A stretch of 64,000 bases of DNA from Batkoa obscura. Its lineage: Eukaryota; Entomophthoromycota; Entomophthoromycetes; Entomophthorales; Batkoaceae. The notes below the pieces were generated by a model, which saw nothing but the letters and a program-made list of their open reading frames with translations, was not told the origin of the DNA and ran no database searches. Position 1 is the first letter of the stretch. The number at the start of each line of letters is the position of its first letter. The translations under genes were made by a program, and so were the position numbers. The stretch lies in contig JASVEC010000038.1 in assembly GCA_030770535.1 (NCBI GenBank), positions 62,001 to 126,000 on the forward strand, in the 5' to 3' direction. Below, piece after piece: positions 34,742-45,849 of this stretch.

Positions 34742-36682
34742 AGTTAAAGCTAATAAGACGAAGTAGAGATTAAAATAAATATTAAAAAGATACATTTATA
34801 AAACTGAGCTGTGAATTTTCGTTTTTTTGTTTTTTTAATAGTGTAATTGTAAATAAGGATATTAGTAAATTTTATTTTTGCAAACTTCTACTAATTTTAA
34901 TTTTACAGTTATTATGTAAATCAAAAGCACTTAACAAGCTATTTTATATTTAAAAAATTAAATTGATTTAATATAATAAAATAGTTAACCAGTTTTTTAA
35001 GTATTTGACACTAAAAGATATTTTGAAAAATTATTAGAAGAGTAAAAGAATTAAAAGCAGTAAAAAAATAATTGGGTTAACTTTGATACTTAATATTGAG
35101 TGTTAAATATCTAGGTTGGTTTGGAGTTCTTGTTAAGAGTGCTTTTATTTTTCTGACTGAAGTGAAGCAGAAAGACTAGAAGAAAGCCTCTTCTCCCAGG
35201 AAAGTCTACCATTTGAAAATATAGTCTTGGAAAAGGGTAAAACTGGACCAGGAAACAAAGACAGTTTTTTCTTTTAATAAGTAAAAGTTTTCAAAAATAT
35301 TTGATTTGTTCTTCTGTTTACAATAAAATCTCAATAAAGTGACTACAGCTGTATCGATTATTCAAAGCAGACTAAATTCGGTTTCTCTGGTTAAAAATAA
35401 GTTCTTTTATAACTAGCGATAATAAAAGGTTTAAACCTATATTACTATTATTACTTACTATCTTCTTTAATAGTTTATATTGAAAATGTAATTATAAGTA
35501 ATTTTAAAATACTGCTTGATTTTTATTTAAATTAACAGGATTAATGTCGTTTGAAGATAACTGATAGCGTATGAGTTTACTAGCGCTTAGCCATGAGCAT
35601 GTGCATTTAGCCGAAGTTATTCTAATATTATTCGGATTCATTAAGCGAGCAGATTAACTAATAAATTACTAGCCTAAAATTCAAGAAATTGTAAAGAGCC
35701 ATAGTGTAGGGGGTTTAGAACAAAAAGTTGACAATATTATAATATGGAAAGAATTTCACTAAACTCAGTTAGTTGTATTTACCAGCAATTCTGTTCAAGT
35801 TCAAGATCATCCAAGATTTAACAGTATCGAATTTCCACTGGGATATTCACCAGAAATACCGAACTTATAGTAAGACTTTTAGATCCATGATTGGAGACCA
35901 TACATAATAGCTAATTTTTTGGCTTACTTGGATTCGAATAGGAGATATGTGGATTAGGACTATTGTAAAATAAGTTAATTCTGCGCACCTTTTTGTAAAC
36001 TTACTTTTTGTTTGTTGTTTCAGTTAGTTTTCTATGCGACCAACACTTACCACTTTGCTACAAACTCCCATCATGTAATATTTTGCAGTTAAATACAATT
36101 ATTTTGACTTTTTTAATAATAATTTTCAAAGCTATAAATGTAAATACAACTAAACTGCCTTCTTATTTTTTTTATCCCACTCATTATTTTTCATAGAATT
36201 CATAAACACCACCTTAGACATACATTCAGTATGTAAGGATTGAAATATACAGTAGTACAGCAGCTTGTTAAGTTGAATATAATAAACTATATGCTCATAG
36301 AAAAATTAATATAACTTACTATTAATTTATCAATAAAACAAATATAAAAGCAACTACTAATATTCTATATCTCTTAATCTACCAATTTATAAATTTTATG
36401 ATAAATAGGAGCTAAAAAAATTCACTTATTAGAGCTGGTTATATTTAGATGTCTTAGCTTTAATTTATTGTTAATCTTTTTAGATTAAATTTACAAATTA
36501 TATAAAGTACTTTATTAACACATTCACTATAAATGTCACGACAAATTAAAATAAATCTAAGGCATCCAAATGCAACCAGTTTTATTAATACTATTAGATT
36601 AAACATAATGAAGAGCCATAAAAAATAAGACATAAATTATTAATTGTTTATTAAAAATATTTAAGATGATGAATGAGGCATA
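34742..36682. other. Spacer with an unexplained more complex stretch
   Basis: 1.9 kb between two convergent genes. Most is A+T-rich. Roughly 35100-35260 and 35540-35990 have visibly higher G+C and sequence complexity than ordinary spacers, but no frame, tRNA or MITE match could be found. A short frame at 36008-36196 looks like chance. Confidence 0.5.
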
Positions 36683-37432
36683 TTAGCAAGTATAAGAAAC
36701 ATACTCCACTTCTGAAGACATATACCCATTTCTAGTGTATTCTGGATCATTCCAATTAACCAAGCCACCAGCCCAATCACGAGTACCAGCAGCATTACTA
36801 CCACCATCCCATAAAGAAAAATAAATATTACATGCAGTATTAGGGAAATTATCACCTGCCATAGACTTAGTTAAAGTTCTTACAGGTGCTCCATCTATCA
36901 TCCAGGTGATTTCAGTTGGTGTCCACTTGACAGAATAATCATGAAAATCAGCATGGGTATTAAATCCATTGGTAATATAATTACCTTTAGTATAATCTAA
37001 AATACCTTTATAATAATAATTCGTTTGGGAAGAATATTCGTTTTTTCCTACCCATTCCCAATCAATTTCATCCTTTTCTGGTGACATTAAGATAAATGCA
37101 TTTACTACTCCACCCATTCGACTTGTCTTAATACGAGCGGTTGTGGTACCATATAATACTTTATTAGAAGAAGTTACTTTTGATCCATACCCCATTATTA
37201 CTCCCGTAGTTGGGTTAGGGGTATTACCCAAGGAAATCTTCATTACTAATTTGCCATTAACTACACTAGCTTGGCCTTCAGGAATAAATTGACCCATACC
37301 ACCATTGAAATCTTCTCTCCATGGCATACAACCCTGCTGCTCCACTGAGTCAATGGAAGTGGAGTTTAGGGTGGCTGAAGTGATAAGTAAAGATAAATGA
37401 GTTAATGCTAGATATGAATAGAATAGAAACAT
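36683..37432 (-). CDS. GH16 cell-wall transglycosylase, CRH family
   Basis: A single-exon protein of 249 residues with a signal peptide at 1-20. The GH16 catalytic motif DEIDWEWVG lies at 121-129, with Glu122 as nucleophile and Glu126 as acid/base. Typical Crh features follow: YYKGI, HDYSVKWTPTEITWMIDG and the SLWDGGSNAAGTRDWAGG block. Crh1/Utr2-type enzymes join chitin to beta-1,6- or beta-1,3-glucan in the wall. The protein stops soon after the catalytic domain, lacking both the serine-rich tail and the GPI signal of yeast Crh1, so it is probably secreted or soluble in the wall. Confidence 0.93.
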   Translation of the reverse strand: MFLFYSYLALTHLSLLITSATLNSTSIDSVEQQGCMPWREDFNGGMGQFIPEGQASVVNGKLVMKISLGNTPNPTTGVIMGYGSKVTSSNKVLYGTTTARIKTSRMGGVVNAFILMSPEKDEIDWEWVGKNEYSSQTNYYYKGILDYTKGNYITNGFNTHADFHDYSVKWTPTEITWMIDGAPVRTLTKSMAGDNFPNTACNIYFSLWDGGSNAAGTRDWAGGLVNWNDPEYTRNGYMSSEVEYVSYTC

Positions 37433-39033
37433 GATAAAATTTAATTTTTATTGGAGTTAATAAACCTCTATTTATATAGGTTGAGTAATTAAGTTTAATT
37501 TTTTTACAACTGCCCATTTTTTGATACATTTTTTGATAAATTTTTTATTTAGTTTACCTCATTTTTAAGTCGGAAATTTAAATATATTTAATATAATTTT
37601 CATGAGTATCGCTTAGCTTTATTTTATCATAAAGGGTTTATTTGCTATTTTATTATAACAGTAATTATTAATTTATTATAATAATTGCAGTTTTTAAATT
37701 TTACTATTATTAATAACAGCATATTTCAAGTTTCCTAAATTGGATTAGAATTGAGTGGAAAAAAACAGTTTTCTTGTAAGAATTCTACGTAGAATTTATA
37801 GTTGAATTTTAATTTCTGTTTATCGTAACTTTAAATCAAATGTAATAAATTTAAAAAAAAATCGTGATACTTGAAAACATGTTATAGATTAAACTACTTT
37901 GGTTAACATTTTATTTTATTTATCATAGTATACTATCTAGTTCATTAAATTATCGTTTGATGAAATTATCTATTAAATAAACTCTGTCAATTTTTTAATT
38001 TGAAGTTAATAATATTTAATACCTAGTTTTTTGTATATTGGATGTAAAGTAATGTGCGTAAATAACTTTGAGTTTTCTAGAACCTGCTTATCCAGGAGTC
38101 ATAGTAGGAGAGAAATCTTAAAGTTATGGCATCTTTCAATCATCTTCTGATTTATTTTTATTTATTTATTTATAAACCACTCAAAGTTCTAAAGCTATTT
38201 CAAGAAAAAAATAACAATCGCTTTGTAATTTACTTAAGTCATGTAGTGTGTAAAGCATTTACCATTTTGACAGAATCTTCTACCTTTCTATTTAAGAAAT
38301 CTACTTTTACTTTAAGATTATGATGCAGCTTCTTGAAATAAATATATCCTCAACACTGTATATTTTAATGCTGATGTTGAATTAATTGAATCGATTATCA
38401 TATCAAACGAGAAAAGTATATTTACTTTTAGGTAAAAAATTTACCAACATTTTTCCATCTAATAGTGTTTAAAAATAGAAAAATAAATGGAATCAAAAAG
38501 ACGCTTTTACACATCTTGTAAACTAATTTGTCTAATAATTTGTTCTAATTTTTTAGATGAAAAAGTTAAAAACGCTGTTAGTTAGACAGCTAATTATCTT
38601 ATTATTTGAAAAGATTCAACTCAAGTATAATGATAGACAAAAGTGAATCTGTATCGATCACTTTTCTAATATTTACTGATACTTCAAAAGTCTAGAAATG
38701 GTCAACATAGACTGACTTTTGTTCGTCATCTCTACTGACATAGAAAAACACATTTAAATTTCTTTAATTCAGTACCTTGTTTATTTTTAAGCAACATGAA
38801 ATTTATAAAAAACATTATGATAGCTTTTTCGCTAATGCAGTTCATCCCTGAAGTTTTTATAATTTGATGAATTAGCTAATAATTTAAATGATATATAATT
38901 AACCAACAGCTATTAGAGAGAACTAAGACAAAGAAAAATCTTAGTGTTTAAAATCAATAAAATGTGAAAAATAAATTAGCATATTAGTATCTTCTAATTA
39001 TTTATAATAGATTTAGTGAATACCAACTCAAAA
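37433..39033. other. Divergent spacer with a MITE relic
   Basis: 1.6 kb of A+T-rich sequence between the CRH gene and the unknown membrane-protein gene. It holds one decayed MITE near 38417. A 65-residue frame at 38126-38323 has no recognisable features and is probably chance. Confidence 0.5.
38417..38511 (+). repeat. Foldback MITE copy 11 (relic)
   Basis: Plus orientation. The TTTTCCA-TCT-AATAGTG-TTTAAAAATAG core and the AATGGAATCAAAAAGAC right arm are recognisable. Both terminal repeats are lost. The most degraded copy in the window. Confidence 0.6.
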
Positions 39034-40639
39034 ATGTTTCAAAGATCTTTGACTGGATTAAGTGATGTGGAAGCTTGTGGAAAAAAACGTAATAATGAAG
39101 GAAAGTCAACTTATCAAAGGCCTGAAGATGAAATAACTGATAATAAAGTAAAATCAAATTAGCTTTATAACTCGATATATTAATTTTTCTAGAATTTTAA
39201 TGTAGAAGAGATCAACGCTTCTTTTAATTCACAAAACAGTAGTTTTGCAAACTCACAAATGAAGAACTTTTTAAGCTATAATCATCAACTTAATGTATCA
39301 AAGAATAGTATCAAACCTATTAACTCAAATTTTCACTTTTCTGGTACTAGAGATAGTAAATCAACTATACCCAATGTGCTTAAATTTAATGGTAAATCTT
39401 ATGAAGTCAATCAAAACGCTGATTATTTCAACAGTAAGGACTACTTTTGAATTTCTATACAGCTAAAAATAATTCAATATATTTATTATTACTATAGACT
39501 GGGAATCGAAAGGGTTTGAAATAGTAAATAATAGTTGCCTTGATTATCTAAGTGCACAAGCAGAATGCTTTAAAAGTAAATATAGAATTTTACACATCAA
39601 TTGTTTTAATAGCTTGTTTCTAGGTCAAGAGTCTTTCTTTCCATCAATGGTTCTATCTGGTGATGGTACTATAGAAAAAACTAAATTGTATGTAAACAAT
39701 AATCACTCAACTAGTACTAAATTACATGGTAATAATACTTGCTCAATTAACACTAGAACATATAGTAATAACGCTCTCCCAACTAGTACCATTTCATATT
39801 ATAATGTAAATACTACAAATACCATCAACTTGTATGACAATAATATCAACTCAACCAAGACCATTTCATTTAATAACACCATTAATCAAAATAGTATCCA
39901 CTCATCCAGGTTTAGTGTACCTATATCTAGTAATCATCCAAACCATAATAAACCTATTAATACCATTGGATTTGATGAAACTCGTCCTGATCCTTACATA
40001 CATAGGATCAATCCTAATGATTTTGAAAATGTATCTAGGTTATATCAAAATCGATTGGAGGCTTATAACAATACAGACTCAAGATATTTATCGGTAGAAA
40101 ATACTTATAGAACATTAGCATCTAGTTTATCTATTTATTCGACTGTTTTGGAAGATACTAATAATAATACCAAAACAGATTTTGATAAAATCAATGCTAG
40201 TTTAAATAATTTATGCTTCGGCGATGGTAGTGTTAATAATAATAGTAGTAATACTAATGTTATTAGTTCTAGTAATAACAATAATCACGATATTACTAGT
40301 GATAGTAATAGCAACAATACCAATGGTATCAAAGCTGTTACTAACTTCAATAAATCTCAAGGCAAAAAACTCATTTATCAAAAGACCAAATCAATCAATA
40401 ACTATATTGCATATACAATCCTCTTTTTTGTTTTCTTATTAGCACCTTTTGTAGTTTTCTTGACTATTATTGGACATTATGTTAAAGTGATAAGTAGGGA
40501 ATTTGTAATTAGACTATATCAATCGTATGAAATTCAAGTAGTTGTGAAAGTTTTTTGTAGCATTTTTTATTCTGTGTTTGAGATAGTATTTAATGCTATT
40601 GATAATGTTTATATGGAATTATATCAGTTGGATAAATGA
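39034..40639 (+). CDS. Unknown N/S/T-rich membrane protein
   Basis: Exons 39034-39147, 39193-39433, 39498-39575 and 39624-40639 give 482 residues, with three 45-64-bp GT..AG introns and a frame that closes. The N-terminal 390 residues are low in complexity and rich in Asn, Ser, Thr and Tyr. A loose repeat with spaced NNxxSTxT motifs lies around 185-260, and a second Asn/Ser run lies near 370. One strong hydrophobic helix (YTILFFVFLLAPFVVFLTII) lies about 80 residues from the C-terminus, followed by a second, weaker hydrophobic helix. There is no signal peptide. I do not recognise the family. The layout suits a protein with a large disordered cytosolic part and a C-terminal membrane anchor. 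Regular splice sites argue for a real gene. Confidence 0.72.
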
Positions 40640-40953
40640 GCAAAAAAATATAGTTCTTAGCTTTAAGTATTCTGTTTAGTTTTCTATTGTATAAAATTGC
40701 CTTTTTATTTATTGTTATCGTTAATCATGAAAGTTCTATTTTATATCTTTAGTTAAACTTATAGTTAATAATGATATTATTAAAATGAATAATTTTGATA
40801 CTACATCTTACGTGTTATTAGTTTAAAATTATCTGACTTTTAAATAAAAACAAAACTATAGTATCATTATAATACAAAATGGCATAAAAAACTAAATATA
40901 TTGAATCTAAAGTAATTCATATTATTTCAATAAAATATTAATTCCATTATGGA
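40640..40953. other. Short spacer before tRNA-Pro
   Basis: 314 bp of A+T-rich sequence. It includes the 3' flank of the membrane-protein gene and the downstream side of the leftward tRNA gene. Nothing else is seen. Confidence 0.55.
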
Positions 40954-41025
40954 GGGCTCAGCAGGGAATTGAACCCTGGACCTCTCGCACCCAAAGCGAG
41001 AATCATACCACTAGACCACTAAGCC
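40954..41025 (-). tRNA. tRNA-Pro (UGG)
   Basis: On the minus strand a 72-nt cloverleaf starts GGCTTAG and ends CTGAGCC plus C, with 7-bp acceptor pairing. The A box is TGGTCTAGTGG and the B box GGTTCAATTCC. The anticodon stem CTCGC/GCGAG encloses loop TTTGGGT, giving anticodon TGG (UGG) for proline codons. It has no intron. Confidence 0.96.
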
Positions 41026-41390
41026 ATATAATTGGTAAATAAAACAAATAAATAAATACCTGTATAGGTTTTAAAATCTATAAGTCAATATTACCCCTAA
41101 CTGAGCTACCCTAGCATAATACTACTGCCGCCATTTTGAATAAAAAACAATAGTTTAATTTCTTAATTTTTTGACCAAAGTTTATAACTAAAATCAAAAT
41201 CATTATCAAATTGCATTTCAATTCAAATTTTGGTTCTGAAGAACAGAACAATACAATCTATATCTAAACTTCAAATCAAAAATATCAAATTAGAAAAACT
41301 CGGAAATAAGCCACCCTAGGCATAATTTTTGAATCCTTGATTTTCTTATCTTTTTTATTTCATTAAAAAGAAAAAGAAAAGTAATTTAAT
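41026..41390. promoter_or_regulatory. Upstream region of PMT2 and tRNA-Pro
   Basis: 365 bp holding two near-identical direct repeats, AGCTACCCTAGCATAAT at 41104-41120 and AGCCACCCTAGGCATAAT at 41309-41326. Repetition of a GC-containing motif in A+T-rich DNA 65-290 bp before the PMT2 start makes it a candidate regulatory element. Confidence 0.4.
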
Positions 41391-44356
41391 ATGGAAATTT
41401 ACCCCAATCAAATTCTTTATCAACGGGGTGGCAATAGTGAACTTAAACCCCCTATCAAAGAAGATGAATCCATTGATACTTATGACTCTAAACAAAAATA
41501 TGAAATCGAGGAAAAAGAACAAGTTTTTAATTTTAAACCAAGCTCAACTAAGGTAGGTTTGACTTTTTCACTTACTTTATCTATTAACTTAAATCTCTTA
41601 TTATTTTTAGAACTCAGATCCACTTTATTTCATTTCGGATACTAAACTTTTATTTTTCTTAACCCTTTTATCTTTTCTTACCCGATTATACAACGTAAGT
41701 TATGGCAATAGACCAATTTGGGATGAAGTGCATTTTGGAAAGTTTGGCAGCTTTTACCTTCAAAAACATTTTTATAATGATGTTCATCCACCATTGGCGA
41801 AATTATTAATTGCATTAGGCGGTTATTTAGTGGGTTATGATGGTACATTTGATTTTGAATCGGATGAAAACTATACAGAGGGAATGAATTATACAGGTAT
41901 TAGAGTATTTTGTGCAATTTTTGGGATAGCTATTGTACCATTGGGTTTTGCCTTTTTGAGAAAAATTGGAGTGGAGAAAACAACTGCTTTAATAACTGGA
42001 TTATTGTTGACGTTTGGTAAGTAATGAATTTAAGTTAAATTATGATAGTAAAATTAATCTATTAATATTCTAGACAATGGCTTAATTGTTATATCTAAAT
42101 TCATACTATTGGATCCTTTCTTATTATTTTTTTCATTGTTATCTATTTATTGTTTGGCTTGGTTTAATGAATACAAAGATAAGTAAGTTATCATTATTAT
42201 ATTTAAAAATATCAATTATTTATTTTATTTTAGACCATTTAGTCAGCAATGGTGGATTTCTTTATTTGCTTTAGGGACTTCAGTAGGGTTAAATAATAGG
42301 TAAGGATTCATGTTTTATATTCAAATATGTTTGTTGATTATTTTTTATATAGTATTAAATGGGGAGTACCTTTGTTTTTAATGAGTGTAGTTGGAATCGT
42401 AAATGAATTTTTTAACTTTTTATTTATAGAATATTAATTACTGGTTCTTATGTTATAGTATACTATTAACGATTTAGGATCTAAGTTTTTTGATAAAAAG
42501 ATGACGATGGTAAACAATAATAATATTAATAATAATATTAATAATGTTTATTTATTTATTTGTTTATTTAATTTTAGAAAGAATATTTATATCATTGGAT
42601 AGTACGTATAGGGGCATTAATTATATGGCCAATTATCATATATTTAATATCGTTTGAAATTCATTTTAAAACCTTAACTAATCCAAGTGATGATGTTTAT
42701 GTGATGGATTCTGTATTTTTAGCTAGATTACCTAACTCTAATTTAACAGATATCAATTTATGTAAGTTTAATATAAAAATATAAATATTATATACTATAT
42801 ATTATATATTATATATTATATATTATATACTATATATTATATATTATATATTATATATTATATATTATATATTCCATAGTAGTTGTGTTTTTTATTAATT
42901 CTTTTACTAGATGTATCGAATCATTCGAATATTACATTAAGAGCAAGTAAATTAGAAGGAAGAATGATATATACTTTTAATGAAACATATAAAGATAGTA
43001 ATGAACAAATAGCTTCAGGAAATTATTTATATGAGCCCAATTCTTATTGGACTATATACAAATATAATAATGATTATGATTATACTAATGAAAAGGATGA
43101 GATTTATAATTTAGATAAGAACAAGGTTGACCTAATTGAAGATAATGATATTGTATTATTCTATAATCAACAAACAAATAAATACCTAAAAGTGAATGAA
43201 AATTTTAATGCTAATTTAACTAAAGATAAAGGCTATCAGATGATTGTTAAAGAATTAAACAATAAAGACAAAAGTTATTTATGGAAAATTAAAATAATAG
43301 ATGATCGACAATTAAATAATAAACCAACTAAAATTAATGCAATAACAACAAGATTCCAATTAATTAATTTAGAAAATTCATGTAAATTAGGTAATCCAGA
43401 TAAAAGATTACCTGGAAGAAATAAAGAATATCAAGAATTAGTTTGTTTTAAAGATAAAAATTATGAGCATATTGATACTTATTTTAATATTGAATATTCT
43501 CAGCATGAAAATAAAAACATTAAAAAGGTTAATAAAGATTATTTTAAAAGAAGATATTGGTATGATTTATATAGAATTCATCATGCTATGTGGTCTATTC
43601 ATGGTATTATTAAACCAAGTGCAGATCATGATGAACCTATTGAATCTAGAGCTAAAGATTGGCCATTATTATTTAAAGGTAACTTAATATAATAATAAAT
43701 AATAATAAATAATAATAAATAATAATAATAAATAATAATAATAAATAATAATAAATAATAATAAATAATAATAAATAATAATAAATAATAATAAATAATA
43801 ATATTTTTATTTAGGTATTAGAATGTCTTCTTGGGGAGATGAAGATATTAAATTTTTTATGATTGGTAACATATCTATTTGGTGGCTATCAACATTTTCA
43901 GTAATAATTTATCCAATATTATATATTATATATTCAATTAGATTTAAATATGGTATTATTGAATGGACCAAAGGTAATAAATAATAATGATAATATATAA
44001 TTAATATAAATTATATATTAGGTGAATGGAATCAATTTCAATTTATTGGACAAACATTATATTTAGGTTGGTTTATTCATTATATACCTTTCTTTGTAAT
44101 TGGACGTGTCCTTTATTTACACCATTATTTCCCACCTTTAATGTTCGCTATTATGTTGACACCTTATACTATTTCTTTATTACTATCTAAATTTAAAGCC
44201 AAAATTAAGTATATTATACATACTTTAATATTAATAGTAGTGTTATTTTTCTACTTCTTTTTCTTTCCATTTACTTATGGATTTAATTATCCAGCAGTGA
44301 ATTTAAAAAATAGAAGGTTATTAAGTTCATGGTATATTTATGATGAAGACACATAA
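41391..44356 (+). CDS. PMT2: Protein O-mannosyltransferase, PMT2 type
   Basis: Ten exons (41391-41552, 41611-42016, 42074-42182, 42234-42299, 42353-42398, 42459-42509, 42578-42761, 42911-43678, 43815-43973, 44022-44356) give 761 residues, the usual family length. The enzyme transfers mannose from dolichyl-phosphate mannose to Ser/Thr in the ER lumen, usually as a Pmt1-Pmt2 heterodimer. The luminal loop has the DE motif (Asp92-Glu93) in [14 protein letters not shown] and then [11 protein letters not shown]; the KFGSxY spacing favours the PMT2 branch over PMT1 and PMT4. Membrane segments on both sides enclose a MIR-type luminal region (about 340-560) that is N-rich here and less conserved. The two introns before and after the MIR exon are microsatellites. 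It converges with the TXNL1-like gene, stop codons 37 bp apart. Confidence 0.93.
42781..42875. repeat. TATAT/ATTATAT microsatellite in a PMT2 intron
   Basis: About 95 bp of (TATATTATAT)-type repeats fill most of the intron between 42762 and 42910. Slippage can change its length without touching the coding exons. Confidence 0.85.
43683..43803. repeat. AATAATAAT microsatellite in a PMT2 intron
   Basis: About 120 bp of AATAAT/AATAATAATA units occupy the intron 43679-43814. It is a likely length-polymorphic site between isolates. Confidence 0.9.
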
Positions 44357-44393
44357 AATAAATTCAACTTGCTTTTGTAAATTTTGATCATTT

Positions 44394-45849
44394 TTATTTA
44401 CGATTTAGATCATTCATATTAGTAGTATGAACTGGTTGACCAAAAATAGTTATATTTTTTAAAGAAGTGATCTCATCTTCATTTAGATTGTCTTCAATAA
44501 AAATCTAGATTATTAAAAATGATTAAAATACTCTTTTATACAAATATATTAATAAAATAATTGAAACTTACCGAAAGTGCATTAACATTTTGAAATTTAA
44601 CAAATCTTAAATTAGTTACTGAATTTTCTTCATAATCTTTGGACTCTAATATTAATTCTTGAGTTGGCTCCATTGAAGTTACATCATCAAATCCAAGTGA
44701 ATATTTATTACTAAATAATTTAATGTTTTTTGGGGCATTATCTAAAATAAAGATAAAAATAAAAATACTAATTCATTTATTAAAAATAATAATAATAGAA
44801 TTACTATTATTGTTACTTACTTAAAGGTGCTTGGAATTTAATTGAATGAATTTTGACTGCTTGGGAAAATTGTAAATTAATTAAAATTTGTTCATCTGCA
44901 TCACTTTGAACTACTTTATCGTTTTGATTATCAAATATATTACTAATATTATCTTCATTTCTTAAATTTAAAGATTCTATTTGATTCTTTTGAATTAAAC
45001 TAGTGATATCGGACTATTTTATATTGATATTATTAATAATTATTATAATAGAATAAAAATAAAAACAATTAATTTATAATATAAAAAACTGAAAAGATCA
45101 TTTTACCTGTCCAGTTAATCCAAATTTACTACTTGCATCATCATTTGTTGATTGATGACTACGTACTAATTCTTCAAGTCGAGGTAAACATTGACCTCCT
45201 GAAAGTTCTTCAAGCATACTTTGATTTTTATAAATCTATTTAAATATTTAATAACTTAATTTAATCCTTAAACAATCATCATTTTAACCTTGAGAGTGGG
45301 GCTAAAATCAAATATTAGTATTTAAAATAAAATAAGCGGATTATTATTAAAATAAAAACTTACATAGAAGTTACATTTTCATGAGAAGCAATTTCCTAAA
45401 TTATTTTATATTATTAATAAAACATCCTATTTTAAATTCAGTACTCCTAATTACCCCAGCTTCATCTAAATCAATCTAAAAAATAAAATCATATAAGTAT
45501 AAATTAAAATTAAAATTGAAATTTTAATCAATTTTCTCTAACTTACCTTATAAAACCCAATATGTAAATTTTTATTAGAAAGTTCAATAATCCTTGGTGA
45601 AATAGCTCGACATGGGCCGCACCCTAATATTTCATCAGTACTTATTAAAAGTGTAATCAAAACAAGATATATACTTACATGAAGCGGTGAATTGCATGAT
45701 AAGCTATTTAATTAAAAATAAAAAGTTAATCGTTTGTTCCAATATACTAATAAATGATTAATAAAATAGAATTTTATTACCAATTTATCACTTGAATTAG
45801 CTATCACTTGTTGATATTCGCTTAATGTCTTAATACTTTTAATTGGCAT
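44394..45849 (-). CDS. TXNL1: Thioredoxin-PITH domain protein (TXNL1-like)
   Basis: Ten exons (45849-45781, 45703-45679, 45623-45547, 45475-45455, 45395-45364, 45301-45289, 45235-45107, 45013-44821, 44741-44572, 44504-44394) give 279 residues. The N-terminal thioredoxin fold carries the redox motif WCGPC (32-36), split from its strand by an intron, and the cis-proline region SIPTLK. A C-terminal PITH domain follows (SDADEQILINLQFSQAVKIHSIKFQAP ..., RFVKFQN, ITIFGQPV), which in human TXNL1 docks on the 26S proteasome lid. Two exons are tiny (13 and 21 nt). The 13-nt exon is followed by a GTTAAA donor. All exon sums keep the frame. Expected role is a cytosolic, proteasome-linked redox protein. 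Confidence 0.9.

Noticed and set aside
36008-36196. 62-codon rightward frame
   Set aside because: Hydrophobic by A+T bias only; no start context, partner exon or homology.
38126-38323. 65-codon rightward frame
   Set aside because: Featureless frame in a spacer, ending near a MITE relic; most likely chance.
41093-41125. Second tRNA-like segment near tRNA-Pro
   Set aside because: ACTGAGCTACCCTAG looks like a D-arm complement, but no cloverleaf or B box could be built; it is better explained as a repeated promoter word.
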